64,000 nucleotides of DNA, taken from positions 1-64,000 of the forward strand of contig NZ_CAKMHQ010000037.1 of assembly GCF_927312905.1 (NCBI RefSeq). The letters run 5' to 3'. The DNA comes from Candidatus Nitrotoga sp. 1052 (GTDB taxonomy: Bacteria > Pseudomonadota > Gammaproteobacteria > Burkholderiales > Gallionellaceae). Positions within the stretch are counted from its first letter, which is position 1; each line of letters opens with the position of its first letter. Of the stretch, positions 9,914 to 17,615 are shown one piece after another. The notes under the pieces are model-generated. The model worked only from the letters and a program-made list of their open reading frames with translations. It did no database searches and was not told where the DNA came from. Position numbers and translations under genes: made by a program.

Positions 9914-10252
9914 TTATGCATCAAACTTTTTTTTTGTAAACAGATTCACTTTTTCGCCAAACTGCTGCGCAAAATTTCGCATTGATTTCGCCGCTTCCGT
10001 TTCTCCGGTAGCACGTTCAAAAGTATCAGCCATTGATAAAAAGGTCTGGTGATAAAACTGACACATTTCATCAACCATCATGTCTTTGGTCCAGAAATCA
10101 ATCCGCATTGTATTGTTTTCCTTAGCATCCCAAACTGAAATCATTACTCCTTTGCTCGTATTCTCTTTTGCATCAGAAGCGCTCCAGTCTATTTTTTCTG
10201 CCACCATGTTGTCGTCGAGAGTGACCGTAAATTTAATTTCAGATTTCGTCAT
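9914..10252 (-). CDS. GldC-like protein, copy 1
   Basis: 112 aa. The sequence pattern (SEIKFTVTLDDN, VAEKIDWSASDA, MISVWDAKENNTMRIDFWTKDMMVDEMCQFYHQTFLSMADTFERATG) agrees with the GldC family, known mainly as a lipid-independent gliding-motility accessory protein of Bacteroidetes. It is about 60 percent identical by eye to the next gene, so the two are a tandem duplication. No other gld gene is visible in the window, so a role in gliding is unlikely. It is probably cytosolic, as no signal peptide is seen. The ribosome-binding site is weak. Confidence 0.65.
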   Translation of the reverse strand: MTKSEIKFTVTLDDNMVAEKIDWSASDAKENTSKGVMISVWDAKENNTMRIDFWTKDMMVDEMCQFYHQTFLSMADTFERATGETEAAKSMRNFAQQFGEKVNLFTKKKFDA

Positions 10253-10571
10253 TTTTAATTAATTCCTTAAAGAAAAGTTGGTTGAAAGGCTTTAAGCCAT
10301 TGACTCCCCGGTACCATATGTTCCCATCAGGGCGATTTTGATGCGGTATTCTTGTCCTCTTGAAATCTGCACCAGCCCGCTATGCACAGTACAGACCGTT
10401 GAAATTGCGAGCATGGGTATAGCAGAAAAAAGTTTATAAGCTTAACTTAAAAAAAATGAAATAAAGAAAAATATTATGCATAAGAGAATTCAGGCGCAAT
10501 ATGTAACTGTCCCCGAAGCAATACTGCTGGGTTATTGTTGTGTTAGGGGTGGGATGGTAACTTTGATTGGT

Positions 10572-10925
10572 TTAATTATTTTTTAGAGCAACAAATTTAT
10601 TTTCCATAACCAGATTCATTTTTTCACCCAGCGTTTGGGCAAAATTTCTCATCGCTTGCGAGGCTTCCACATCTCCGGTAGCGCGTTCAAAATTATCTGC
10701 CATGAATAAAAGACTTTGATGATAAAACTTTTTCATCTCCTCTTTCATCATGTTTTTGGTCCATAAATCAATACGCAGCGTATTCTTCTCCTTGGCATCC
10801 CACAGAGCAATCATTACTGCATTAGCTGTAGCTTGTTCCTGGATATCAGATGCGCTCCAGTCGATTTTTTCAGGCACCTTTTGGTCGTCGAGAGTTATGG
10901 TGAATTTAATTTCAGATTTTTTCAT
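10572..10925 (-). CDS. GldC-like protein, copy 2
   Basis: 117 aa, same family as the gene at 9914-10252 and in the same orientation. It shares KSEIKFTITLDD, PEKIDWSASD, ALWDAKEKNTLRIDLWTKNMM, EEMKKFYHQSLLFMADNFERATGD and AMRNFAQTLGEKMNLV, and has a slightly longer C-terminus. The 319 bases between the copies hold no other gene; they are AT-rich and contain no clear terminator. The assignment to GldC rests on my memory of the family pattern and was not searched. Confidence 0.65.
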   Translation of the reverse strand: MKKSEIKFTITLDDQKVPEKIDWSASDIQEQATANAVMIALWDAKEKNTLRIDLWTKNMMKEEMKKFYHQSLLFMADNFERATGDVEASQAMRNFAQTLGEKMNLVMENKFVALKNN

Positions 10926-11022
10926 TTGGCATTGATTTTAAAGATGTCTTCGAAAGTCAGTGGGAAATTTTCAGATAATTAAAATATAGTCTGATTTGCA
11001 ATGGTTCGCTGATTATGTATAT

Positions 11023-11310
11023 AGGGCACCTCTATAAATCGCGACGAAGTTAGTTTTTCTGTGGATCCGTCTTGTGGATAACGCCGCGTACCCTTCTCGC
11101 CAATCTGGCTGGACCTTTGAGTTGTTCCCGGAACAGCCAGCCGTTTTGACGTCGGGTACCCGGTCTTCCAGTTGCAGCCTCAGAAAACGCATGAAGGAGA
11201 GCCGGTCGCAGACCTGGTATTCAACCCCTCCGTCGGCCAGATTATACAGGTGCTGAAGAACCAGCATTCTGAACATGAGCAATACATTGATGGGCTTTGC
11301 TCCAGCTTAT
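11023..11310 (-). pseudogene. IS5-family transposase remnant with one IS end
   Basis: On the minus strand the fragment reads INVLLMFRMLVLQHLYNLAD and then YQVCDRLSFMRFLRLQLEDR, the N-terminal region of IS5-type DDE transposases. The frame shifts after PDVKT: the expected WLFREQL is in another frame (near 11120-11135). Most of the catalytic domain is deleted. The last residues run into an insertion-sequence terminus, AGGGCACCTCTATAAAT (11023-11039), which matches the MITE ends 600 bp away. Confidence 0.7.
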
Positions 11311-11360
11311 CTCATCCTATCCTACTCATGCACCCGTGCCAGATAATTATGCTAAATAAT

Positions 11361-11408
11361 CACCCCCAACCTGTGCTCGAACCCGGGACCTGCGGACTTA
11401 CAGTCCAT
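11361..11408 (-). pseudogene. Fragment of a tRNA-Tyr gene (anticodon GTA)
   Basis: The minus strand reads GGACTGTAAGTCCGC followed by AGGTCCCGGGTTCGA, which is an anticodon arm with loop CTGTAAG plus the start of a T arm. The 5' half (acceptor and D arm) is missing and the T stem does not close, so it cannot be functional. It may be left over from integration at a tRNA-Tyr gene. Confidence 0.4.
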
Positions 11409-11578
11409 TATGTTTTCCTATTCTGACCGGGGCTTAGAGGGCAATTTTCTGTCCGTAAAAGCTGTTTTACATATCCCATTCAGCCCAAACTTTGCAATAG
11501 AGGCTTGTTTTTGCGGACTGGATTATTAGCTTCTTTGCCTCCCAAAATATTTCCCACCCTGAATATGCGAAAGCTATT

Positions 11579-11617
11579 CTCGCAGTAGCGATTAATCCCA
11601 CACATAAGTAGTTATGG
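11579..11617 (+). repeat. Diverged 39-bp direct repeat, copy 1
   Basis: CTCGCAGTAGCGATTAATCC with its following bases resembles the stretch at 12052-12090 (CTCGCAGTAGGATTAACCCA and on to GAGTAGTTATAG). The two copies flank the MITE and a short AT-rich segment. Confidence 0.5.
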
Positions 11618-11632
11618 ACATCAACCATCCCA

Positions 11633-11820
11633 TTAAGGGCGCCTCTAAAAATTCAAGTTTCTAAGCAAGACAAGGCACGAGTAAAAAATTTGAGCGCGGC
11701 ATATAGTTGATATGTGAGCGATAATTTTTTTCGAGTAACGCCGTATTGTGACGAAACGGGGTAAGCAGGCAAGTCGCAAAGCGGCTGCTCGCAAAATTGG
11801 ATTTTTAGAGGTGCCCTTAA
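11633..11820. mobile_element. 188-bp MITE with IS5-like terminal inverted repeats
   Basis: The left end TTAAGGGCGCCTCTAAAAAT (11633-11652) and the reverse complement of the right end (11801-11820) match at 19 of 20 positions. There is no coding capacity. The termini resemble the end of the nearby IS5-family remnant (AGGGCACCTCTATAAAT), so the element was probably mobilised by such a transposase. The flanking TTAA may be target duplication or part of the repeat. Confidence 0.8.
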
Positions 11821-12051
11821 AAGGGATGACAACATAATGCGGACGTATGGTTGAACCTCTGGTTTCAAAGTTAAAGCTCGACGATATTCTGTCGATATTT
11901 TTTACACTACTCGACATTCTCCGATCATTTTAATTTAACATGTACCATACTATCATATAGTTAACAATAGTTGGCATGTTAATTGCTGCCTACTATAGGT
12001 TCGTGTTGTTAAATCTTACTTTATTGAGCAGACAATATTTCTAATAATATC

Positions 12052-12090
12052 CTCGCAGTAGGATTAACCCACAAACATGAGTAGTTATAG
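12052..12090 (+). repeat. Diverged 39-bp direct repeat, copy 2
   Basis: Second copy of the repeat at 11579-11617. The bases from the MITE to the next gene (11821-12325) are AT-rich and otherwise hold nothing I can identify. Confidence 0.5.
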
Positions 12091-12325
12091 AAAATCAGCG
12101 CGGACTGTGACGGGAGGAAGTCGGAATCAATCTGGGGGAAATCGGCAGCAGGGAATACAAGAAAGTATTTTTATAAATTATCTTTTAGATAACTACATTA
12201 TTATCAAACTTTTACATTGAAATTCTTCATCTTTATGCAGAATTCAGGCTAGCAAAACACCAAAAATAGGGAAGCATGGCCAAATTCTGATTCATTCAAC
12301 AACGTTATTTTCAGGGGGAATTACT

Positions 12326-12976
12326 ATGCAAGCCAAGAAGCAACAAAAATGTGGGGGGGAAGACCATAACTTGTTGCAAGATGCTGCTCAGCAAGGCAAA
12401 TCTGTTGACGAATCACGCAGGCGTTTAACCAAGTCCGGTTTAGCCGTGTCTGGCGTACTGCTCACCATTGCCAGTCGGCCATCATTGGGTGGTGATATAT
12501 GCAAAACACCGTCTGGTTTCTTATCAGGCAATCTAAGCTTCCATGGCACACCCCAAAGTTGCTCCGGACGGACACCCGGCTATTGGGGCACCCACTACGA
12601 TTGGCCGTCGCCATACCTGGTCGGTTCAAGAACCGATTCTCGACACAAACAAAATAGTAATAGCTGGTCCGGTGGCACGATGTTTAATAATTCGACCCTT
12701 GGTTTTGATTGTAGTGGTAATGGGGCAAGGTACATAACTTACAGCATGATGCAAGTGATCCTGCTAGGAGGATCGTATGACCCGTATCAACTCGGCGCAC
12801 ACTGTGTTGCAGCATTACTCAACGCTAGGAGTGGATGGACGCCAGTCTTGACTGAGGCGCAGGTCAGAAACATATTCAACGAATATGCTTCAAATGGATA
12901 TTTCGAACCGACAGCAGGTATTCATTGGACTCCTGAAGAAATTGTTACTTATCTGAAACAAACGATGCCATTGTAA
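12326..12976 (+). CDS. Putative Tat-exported protein of unknown function with GYW motif
   Basis: 216 aa with a strong GGGG Shine-Dalgarno. A 30-residue charged N-terminus precedes SRRRLTKSGLAVSGVLLTIA, which looks like a twin-arginine signal although RRRLTK is not a perfect SRRxFLK. The mature part has a cysteine-rich entry (GGDICKTPSGFLSG ... PQSCSGRTPGYWGTHYDWPSPY), then two helical stretches (YSMMQVILLGG, QLGAHCVAALLNARSG) and a C-terminal LTEAQVRNIFNEYASNGYF segment. Proteins with a CxGRxPGYW motif occur scattered in Proteobacteria without known function. It has no operon partner and sits in an AT-rich accessory zone. Confidence 0.7.
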   Translation: MQAKKQQKCGGEDHNLLQDAAQQGKSVDESRRRLTKSGLAVSGVLLTIASRPSLGGDICKTPSGFLSGNLSFHGTPQSCSGRTPGYWGTHYDWPSPYLVGSRTDSRHKQNSNSWSGGTMFNNSTLGFDCSGNGARYITYSMMQVILLGGSYDPYQLGAHCVAALLNARSGWTPVLTEAQVRNIFNEYASNGYFEPTAGIHWTPEEIVTYLKQTMPL

Positions 12977-13233
12977 CTGTTGTTCTCACGCCCTCAATAC
13001 GTCAACTCACGCCATAATTCCATAATGGATCTAAATTTCAGTTGGAGATTGATATCAAGGAAGTAGGCGGGCTATCCCGCGTGCGAACAGGTCAGACAAT
13101 TGTGGCGAATATGTTACTTTGCATTTTAGTGCGGTATTCTTAATGCCTGGTAATCTCACCTGTGCCTTCATTGTTAATAACTTGGTTAATTTTATTCATT
13201 GCCACAATGTTTCCATCTATAAAAAAGATAGCT
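12977..13233. other. Intergenic, no gene seen
   Basis: AT-rich stretch after the GYW protein. No terminator with a T-run and no convincing coding frame. Confidence 0.4.
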
Positions 13234-13347
13234 ATGAAAATAAATTTGCTGCTCTTGGTGCGCATCGTCATGACAGCATGTTCAGTAGTGAAAAAGCCGC
13301 TTGTTATAGGCGTGTTATACCAACAGCCAACTGACCCCGGCTTTTAA
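13234..13347 (+). CDS. Possible small lipoprotein, 37 aa
   Basis: A very short frame beginning MKINLLLLVRIVMTACSVVK, which has the form of a lipoprotein signal with a lipobox (MTAC, Cys16), as in entericidin-like peptides. An A/G-rich stretch precedes the ATG but no clear Shine-Dalgarno. It may equally be the relic of a longer gene. Low certainty. Confidence 0.3.
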   Translation: MKINLLLLVRIVMTACSVVKKPLVIGVLYQQPTDPGF

Positions 13348-13415
13348 GGCCAGCAGCATTAAACTTGTCGCGGTAATGATTAACGTACAGTAACTTCCAA
13401 CGAGAATGCATTGGA

Positions 13416-13790
13416 GTCACACTTACGATCCTCGGCCTCCGCACCGTTATATATCCTGCTCCAGACCTTGCTGCCGCCAAAGATTGGTATTCGAAGGTGC
13501 TCGGTCAAGAATTTTATTTCGAAGAACCGTTCTATGTCGGGTTTTCCGTTGGTGGCTTCGAGCTCGGGCTGTTGCCAAGCGCGCAACCCGGAACAGTCGG
13601 ACCGCAACCGTTTTTGGGTGTGGCGAACATCGAATCTGCTTATGCGCGATTGCTAGAGTTGGGGGCATCTATGCTGGAGCCTGTTGCCGAAGTCGGTGAG
13701 GGTATCAAGGTGGCTGCGGTAAAAGACCCCTTCGGCAATCGCTTGGGAATCATCGAAAATCCTCACTTTAATACGAGCGTCGTTCGGTGA
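13416..13790 (+). pseudogene. Glyoxalase-fold (VOC) protein lacking a normal start codon
   Basis: In frame from about 13416 the sequence reads TLTILGLRTVIYPAPDLAAA, KDWYSKVLGQEFYFEEPFYV and then GFSVGGFELGLLP, ending KDPFGNRLGIIENPHF. This is an almost complete VOC-superfamily protein of about 124 aa. No ATG, GTG or TTG lies upstream of this motif before the in-frame stop at 13377-13379; where the family usually has its start there is GTC (13416), and ATT occurs at 13410. The first usable start, GTG 13497, would remove the first beta-alpha unit. It may be decayed, or translated from a rare start. The next gene is another VOC protein. Confidence 0.6.
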
Positions 13791-13860
13791 CGCAGCTAAT
13801 TCTTCCCGATCGGGCACGTTAGCATCCATCACCACTTACTTTCTTTCTAAGTGGACCATC

Positions 13861-14262
13861 ATGGCAAGACAGATTTATGTAAACCTCTCAGTCAAAAATC
13901 TTGAGCGATCGAAGGTTTTTTTCTCCGACCTTGGCTTTACTTTTGACCCTGATTATTCGAATGACGTAGCCGTATGCATGATCATCAGCGAGAACATCTA
14001 CGTTATTTTGCTCACCGAACCGTTCTTCGCGACGTTTACGGCAAAGCCAATCTGCGACGCAAAAAGCAGCACTGAAGTGCTGGTTTGTTTATCATGCGAC
14101 AGCCGTACCGAAGTCGACAAACTTGTCGAAAAAGCGCTGATAGCGGGCGGAACAACTCCACGTAAACCTCAAGACCATGGCTTCATGTACGGACACGGGT
14201 TCGAAGATATTGACGGGCACATTTGGGAACTCATTTATATGGAGACCAGTCCGAAGACTTAG
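13861..14262 (+). CDS. VOC-family (glyoxalase/bleomycin-resistance fold) protein
   Basis: 133 aa, one VOC domain made of two beta-alpha-beta-beta-beta units: QIYVNLSVKNLERSKVFFSDLGF at the start and DHGFMYGHGFEDIDGHIWELIYME at the end. These resemble the subgroup often annotated as lactoylglutathione lyase-like or extradiol dioxygenase-like. Substrate unknown. It follows the damaged VOC gene with a 70-bp gap. The start at ATG 13861 begins exactly at the domain. Confidence 0.8.
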   Translation: MARQIYVNLSVKNLERSKVFFSDLGFTFDPDYSNDVAVCMIISENIYVILLTEPFFATFTAKPICDAKSSTEVLVCLSCDSRTEVDKLVEKALIAGGTTPRKPQDHGFMYGHGFEDIDGHIWELIYMETSPKT

Positions 14263-14723
14263 GCGTAAGCCTGAAAATATTAGCCGACCTCAACAATAAC
14301 TTCTAACTATTTTCACGCAAGTCTAAAATCCGAAATAAAACATATCTAATTCAATTGTCTTTAATTAACGTCAAGTGTTTGTTAAGTATATTCAATGCAT
14401 TATAAATATAATAGTAAATTTAAACTGCAAAGAGTGACATTATCACTGCTATATTTTTAGTTTCAAATTAAATTTTTATTTAAATAACTGTTTTAATTGT
14501 ATATTTAAAATGTGGCGTGTATTTTGCTTATACAAACAGCACGAGCATTAAGTTAGTTTTTAAATTAATCGAAAAAAAGAAATTTGTAGGACAAGCTAGT
14601 TTTGAGTAGGCAATTGAAAATGAGGAGCGTTATTGCTATAAATAGGAATCGTTTTTCACCGCAATGCATATTTCCCAATCCAGGTATGGAAAGTTTGATT
14701 TATTTAAAATAAGGAGATTTACC
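14263..14723. other. AT-rich intergenic region, nothing recognised
   Basis: 461 bases with notably low GC compared with the flanking genes. No coding frame, RNA gene or inverted repeat of note. It ends in the AAGGAG ribosome-binding site of the next gene. The composition suggests acquired or decayed DNA. Confidence 0.4.
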
Positions 14724-15056
14724 ATGGCTAAAAATAACTTCAACAATACTGATCGCGGGTTTACTCATGCGGATAAATACAGGCAGAGTATAAGGCTTGT
14801 CCCAGCCAGGGAAGGTCTATATGAAACCATGAAGGCTGGTATTGAAAAAAGAATGCCATCCGGATTCATTTGCGAAGGGGCTAAAAAATCGAGTGAAATA
14901 GATCGCCCTGCTAATGAGCCAAATCAAGGAGGAAAATCCAATCATAAACATTCATCTTTAGTTGCTGTCGGAATGGCAATAGTTGGAGCGGTTGCCATAG
15001 CAATAAATCCAAAATGGTTACCCGGTACTGGAGCTTTGATTTCCAAATCCAAGTAG
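14724..15056 (+). CDS. Hypothetical protein with C-terminal membrane segment
   Basis: 110 aa from the ATG at 14724, which has a good AAGGAG seven bases upstream. Charged, polar N-terminal 75 residues (MAKNNFNNTDRGFTHADKYR), then one hydrophobic stretch (SLVAVGMAIVGAVAIAI, about 82-98) and a short tail. The form is that of a small tail-anchored protein. I do not recognise a family. Confidence 0.6.
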   Translation: MAKNNFNNTDRGFTHADKYRQSIRLVPAREGLYETMKAGIEKRMPSGFICEGAKKSSEIDRPANEPNQGGKSNHKHSSLVAVGMAIVGAVAIAINPKWLPGTGALISKSK

Positions 15057-15157
15057 TCAGACGCGTTCAGAAGTAAACTTTTCCCACATGGGTATATTCA
15101 TCACGCTTCTAAAAACTTCCGTGCCGATCACTGTGCCGATGTAATGATCCAGGGTAA

Positions 15158-15856
15158 TTACCAAGGAATTTCCTGGCCGTCATAACTAAAGAATTTTCCT
15201 GAATCGGCCATTGAAAGGTTGCTGATCACTTGTCGCATGCCTGAAACGCTTTGTTCGGTAGAGATCAAAGCGTTCGGCCCACCCATATCAGTTTTGACCC
15301 AACCTGGATGAATGACGATCGAAGTGATTCCGGCAGACTGCAGATCAATTGCAAGGCTCTTTACGACCATATTTACTGCTGTTTTGCTTGAACGATAAAG
15401 GTAATTCCCGCCTCCGCTATTGTCCGCAATGCTACCCATTTTGCTAGTTATGGCCACAAAAGTCTTTTTCTCGCTACGAGCAAGTTGGGTGGCAAATATC
15501 TCTGCCATTTTGAGTGGCGCCATGGTATTGATACGGAATACCTGCATCCATTCTGCATAATCGGTATGACCGAAACCATTTACATCCGATTTCGGATAGA
15601 TACCCGCATTGTTAATGAGCAGGTCGATAGATTCATTGGACAGTTCCTGGGCCAAGCGCTCAATCTGCGCATGGTCGGAGACATCGAGGGCCAGAATTTT
15701 TATAAGCTCGGGATATTGGGCAGCCAGTTTATTGAGCTCATCTGATTTCCCTGGATTCCGACTACAAGCCAAAACACTCCAACCATCCGCGGCATATTGC
15801 CGAGAAAACTCCAGTCCGAGCCCACGGTTAGCGCCAGTAATCAATGTGGTTTTCAT
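15158..15856 (-). CDS. Short-chain dehydrogenase/reductase
   Basis: 232 aa. The start at 15856 gives MKTTLITGANRGLGLEFSRQ with GAGGG before it. The cofactor motif TGANRGLG (TGxxxGxG), NNAG (LLINNAGIYPKS) and the YxxxK catalytic pair (YRSSKTAVN) with an upstream Ser/Thr (AITSKMGS) are all present. The family usually uses NAD(P)H to reduce carbonyl groups. HPGWVKTDMGG marks the C-fold seen in short SDRs of the sniffer/CsgA type. The true substrate is unknown and no partner gene is adjacent. Confidence 0.88.
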   Translation of the reverse strand: MKTTLITGANRGLGLEFSRQYAADGWSVLACSRNPGKSDELNKLAAQYPELIKILALDVSDHAQIERLAQELSNESIDLLINNAGIYPKSDVNGFGHTDYAEWMQVFRINTMAPLKMAEIFATQLARSEKKTFVAITSKMGSIADNSGGGNYLYRSSKTAVNMVVKSLAIDLQSAGITSIVIHPGWVKTDMGGPNALISTEQSVSGMRQVISNLSMADSGKFFSYDGQEIPW

Positions 15857-16157
15857 TATTTCCCTCAATATTTGTTTAAGAGTTCAGCATGTTTGATATC
15901 AACTCTTGCTTACAGCAAGCTGCATCTCTTTGATGTTATATCTGCTTTTATAACAAGGAAATAAATTCTGTCATAAAATGGCATCTTACTTTTCTATATG
16001 AATAAGTGATTTCGAATGAACCATCCGCAATGCCGTTGGTACAAGTACAGAAGTTGCCGTAATTGAGGCATGCAAGAAATAACTTCGGTAAATTGATTGG
16101 TTCGCTTGGAAGGGGAATGATAAGTTTGTTGTGGGGTTACCGGGTGGCCTGAATAAA
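15857..16157. other. Intergenic, nothing recognised
   Basis: 301 bases between the SDR and the small membrane protein. An inverted match (CTTGCTTACAGCAAG, 15906-15920) could form a short stem; no gene is supported. Confidence 0.35.
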
Positions 16158-16463
16158 CTACTTGATTCCATCGTCTCCAGGTTTCTCAGATATTTTGTTC
16201 ACCTCACTCCTAATCACCTCTCCCTCAATTACATCGCCCTCGATCACAACATCGTTTGGGGAATACTCACGCATTTGTCTTCTCAGGTCACGGGTTTTCC
16301 ACCACAGATAGCCCCATGCCATCGCACCGACAGTCAAAATGACTACAAATAACAGCGCAGAAAACATCAAGGCCAAACCAATCAGAACGACGGTTACGAC
16401 AATCTTGGCAACCTTGCTCAACAGACTTGGTGACTTTGTAGTGATATATATTGGATTTCCCAT
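16158..16463 (-). CDS. Small membrane protein, 101 aa
   Basis: A polar N-terminus is followed by two overlapping hydrophobic segments (VAKIVVTVVLIGLALMFSAL and FVVILTVGAMAWGYLWW, about 19-55), then a charged cytoplasmic tail (RDLRRQMREYSPNDVVIEGD). It lies 101 bp downstream of the membrane cytochrome gene on the same strand and could be its partner. No family recognised. Confidence 0.55.
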   Translation of the reverse strand: MGNPIYITTKSPSLLSKVAKIVVTVVLIGLALMFSALLFVVILTVGAMAWGYLWWKTRDLRRQMREYSPNDVVIEGDVIEGEVIRSEVNKISEKPGDDGIK

Positions 16464-16564
16464 CTATTTTTCGTGAATGTATGTGAAAGTAATTTGCGGC
16501 AGATATATGCCTATCCGCTGCAGTGAATGATAACAAGTGTACCTGCCCTTGTAGAGCACTTGCA

Positions 16565-17338
16565 CTATTTCAAATCTGCTTCCCAAGCATTGCCATAGAT
16601 TTTTCCGTTGCGTGACAAGATAAACATTTGGTACATACTGATAAACCACATGATTGTTGATGCAACGCTGTAACCAAAACCGCCAATAAGCGTAAGCCAT
16701 GCAAAATTTGGATTCCATCTCGTAAGCCACCACGAGAAAACGTCTACGATCAAAAAACCGAAGGGAATGGCAATGGCTGAAATCTTCAACCATTTCGGCA
16801 CGCCTACCGCAAAGCTGAAAATAAATCCCATAAAAAAGAAAATGAAGCTGATTCCGAATAAATGGATGTGCGACGATCTAGTCAGTGTTTGAATGCTTGC
16901 GCCTTCGTCGATCTTGGCTACCTTTTGGACCTCCTCGTACTTGCTAAAATCAGCAATGCCAGGAACAGAACCATGGCACTGCACGCAATATTGTTTAAAG
17001 GTATCCTTGAAGTGCGGCTCCCATTCTGTCTCGGGCACTCCGTTGCGAACCCATTTTATAATATCAAGGCGTGCTTCTGGCGTACCCATCTCTTTCATAG
17101 ATCCATTGAGCTTGCTTTCCAGCGTGCTCCCGCTACGATTTCCATAATAGCTGTACACGATGTCATCCAAGGAAAGCCCCGGCTTGCCATCTGCCATGCC
17201 GTGTGTCTGCATGATCTGCAGGCCAGCCATACATAAGCCCAGCCCAATCGCGAGCAGGTATCCGGAAAAAAGCACTTTGACGGGTGTCGGCAGATTAGGC
17301 AGATTTAACCAAGCAAAATCTGGGGGTATTGGCTTCAT
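16565..17338 (-). CDS. Membrane-anchored mono-haem cytochrome c-like protein
   Basis: 257 aa with AGAGGT upstream of ATG. One membrane helix near 21-43 is followed by a periplasmic domain with a single c-type haem motif CVQCH (118-122) and SVPGIADFSKYEEV. Four hydrophobic segments come next (IHLFGISFIFFFMGFIF, ISAIAIPFGFLIVDVF, WLTLIGGFGYSVASTIMWF). The motif SHIHLFGIS after the haem domain may hold additional ligands. This fused domain order is uncommon. It probably passes electrons between the quinone pool and a periplasmic partner, but this is inference. Confidence 0.7.
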   Translation of the reverse strand: MKPIPPDFAWLNLPNLPTPVKVLFSGYLLAIGLGLCMAGLQIMQTHGMADGKPGLSLDDIVYSYYGNRSGSTLESKLNGSMKEMGTPEARLDIIKWVRNGVPETEWEPHFKDTFKQYCVQCHGSVPGIADFSKYEEVQKVAKIDEGASIQTLTRSSHIHLFGISFIFFFMGFIFSFAVGVPKWLKISAIAIPFGFLIVDVFSWWLTRWNPNFAWLTLIGGFGYSVASTIMWFISMYQMFILSRNGKIYGNAWEADLK

Positions 17339-17402
17339 TTTATTACCTCTTTTCTTTCATTTTTAAAACGGAAAAGAAAAATATATGCCAAACTTTTATT
17401 GG

Positions 17403-17585
17403 TCAACTTGCTATTACTCTGCAATCCCTAATCCTTTCTTTAATCTGTTGATAACACAATGTATATGCTTGCCGCCAGTCCCTTGAGCTCCGAGGTGTAA
17501 GCCTGCTTTCGTATCTTTCCACTGGGTCATCTGGAAATTCAATCATGATGTGATTTTCCAAAATTCGCATAACCCATCGATGCAC
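17403..17585 (-). CDS. Possible small protein, 60 aa
   Basis: A polar, protein-like sequence (IMIEFPDDPVERYESRLTPR, then WRQAYTLCYQQIKERIR) between the subtilase and cytochrome genes, all on the minus strand. No clear ribosome-binding site and no known family. It may be a real small gene or a remnant. Confidence 0.3.
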   Translation of the reverse strand: MHRWVMRILENHIMIEFPDDPVERYESRLTPRSSRDWRQAYTLCYQQIKERIRDCRVIAS

Positions 17586-17615
17586 AGTTCCGCAAAATCA
17601 TAAAACTAGCTGGAA

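Noticed and set aside
11633-12090. Possible CRISPR-like repeats
   Set aside because: Only two diverged copies, no regular spacing and no cas genes.
15986-16171. Minus-strand frame of 61 codons in the SDR/membrane-protein gap
   Set aside because: No ribosome site, overlaps the end of the 16158 gene and looks random in composition.
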